DNA of 64,000 nucleotides from Ignavibacteria bacterium (GTDB lineage: Bacteria; Bacteroidota; Ignavibacteria; Ignavibacteriales; SURF-24), in assembly GCA_025612245.1 (NCBI GenBank), contig JAAXKQ010000006.1, positions 1 through 64,000 of the forward strand, in the 5' to 3' direction. Below the pieces are notes generated by a model. That model made no database searches. It was not told the DNA's origin and saw only the letters and a program-made list of their open reading frames with translations. A program made the translations under genes and the position numbers. This document shows, piece after piece, positions 63,415-64,000 of the stretch; position 1 is the stretch's first letter; every line of letters starts with the position of its first letter.

Positions 63415-63751
63415 GAACCCGCGTCCGAAGCTGAAATTCTAAGAACGTCTACACACATAGCCTGTCAGTTTTTTTGGCTTAAAGCATCCCGGCAGGCAGG
63501 GTTGACTTTAAGCTTGCCCGGTTAAGTTTTGCAGGATTTACCCGGACGCTCATCTTGCTATCACACCTGATCGGCGTTCATCTTAGACCCGGTGCGCGAA
63601 GTCAAAGCGAACGGCTGCTTGTTTAATTAAGCAGCTAAGGCGTAGTTATATTCGCCAGTTATTGTTTTATTACCGCCGTTTAACGTGTCTACGGTGAACA
63701 CGGTGTGCAGTTCAAAGCCTGACTAACCCCGTCGAAGCCAATTTCACCCCC
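63398..63751 (-). ncRNA. ssrA: Transfer-messenger RNA
   Basis: About 354 bases. The 5' end GGGGGTGAAATTGGCTTCGA and the 3' end TTCGACTCCCGCCACCTCCA form the tRNA-like part: acceptor GGGGGUG with CACCUCC (one G-U), and a T-loop GGTTCGACTCC. The resume codon is GGC at 63654-63656 and the encoded tag is GEYNYALAA followed by TAA (63627-63629), so the full tag is AGEYNYALAA. It rescues stalled ribosomes with SmpB. The 3' terminal segment is shared with the far island border, so the present end comes from the integrated element. Confidence 0.97.
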
Positions 63752-63859
63752 TTGTATAAAGAAGGATACTTGCTATGGTTAGAAGAGTCTTTTACCTCTC
63801 TTTCTCAAAGCTTATCAACATTGTAAAAAACATCACGAACTCTTAAAAAGTTCTGACTT

Positions 63860-64000
63860 TTATTCATTTTTCCAGATTACATCCGGAACGCCTGCAACTT
63901 TGTTTTCGTAGCGGGCAAGGACAAATAAAAGGTCAGAAAGACGATTTAAATATACGATTATATTCTCACCTATTTCAACAGTTTTATTCAGCGCAACGGC
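63860..64000 (-). CDS. PduO-type cob(I)alamin adenosyltransferase, C-terminal part
   Basis: Partial: the gene runs off the right edge. The visible 46 residues include [19 protein letters not shown] and [10 protein letters not shown], the conserved C-terminal helix of ATP:cob(I)alamin adenosyltransferases of the PduO/MMAB family, which make adenosylcobalamin. The [11 protein letters not shown] motif contains residues of the cobalamin and ATP site. No relation to the island is implied. Confidence 0.88.
   Translation of the reverse strand, partial: AVALNKTVEIGENIIVYLNRLSDLLFVLARYENKVAGVPDVIWKNE

Overview
The window reads as a chromosomal contig from the Ignavibacteria / Bacteroidota-Chlorobi lineage. 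Four large secreted proteins end in the type IX secretion (T9SS) C-terminal sorting domain with the PNPFNPST start typical of that group. Other markers agree: paired signal peptidase I genes beside lepA, metX-metY, and a tmRNA tag ending ALAA. Most of the window is ordinary host DNA of moderate GC. About 51.7-63.4 kb is a clearly AT-richer island.

Left end (1-3 kb): a collapsed IS21-family element (istA start fused to istB end, both terminal repeats recognisable) sits in the 5' part of a gene of unknown function. That gene and a decayed beta-barrel gene after it carry only TAG in-frame stops. From 3 to 12 kb come a lipoprotein, two T9SS-exported proteins (NlpC/P60-like, and a beta-propeller), and a CoA-disulfide-reductase/rhodanese cluster.

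12-25 kb: a large minus-strand arsenic operon (arsR, arsC, a thioredoxin-like gene, acr3, an FCSCS-type permease, two more thioredoxin-like genes, ccdA). A second locus (arsR2, a relic of acr3, arsM) lies at 23.4-24.9 kb. Both arsR genes have near-consensus promoters overlapping an 18-bp palindromic operator. Between them lie a VIT-domain T9SS protein, a DUF5996 protein, a UBP zinc finger and manA.

25-51 kb: housekeeping and secreted genes: a DinB-like protein, a SagB-type nitroreductase, a phosphodiesterase, a C45-type hydrolase fused to an M1-like module, metY-metX, a radical SAM protein, an O-methyltransferase, an S8 subtilase, lepA-lepB-lepB, a calcineurin-like phosphoesterase with beta-propeller, a HAD phosphatase, endonuclease V and a caspase-fold-like lipoprotein. 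The metYX leader encodes a 13-residue peptide with five methionines, followed by mutually exclusive antiterminator and terminator helices. This is a textbook arrangement for methionine attenuation by translation.

51.7-63.4 kb: an island bounded by an 18-bp direct repeat of the tmRNA 3' end. It carries a short prokaryotic Argonaute pair (TIR-APAZ plus short pAgo, SPARTA type), a very large Avs-like STAND NTPase split into two frames at an A8 tract, an AT-rich non-coding stretch with repeats, and a 5'-truncated RepA-like ATPase. No integrase is visible. The intact tmRNA gene and the end of a PduO-type cobalamin adenosyltransferase close the window.
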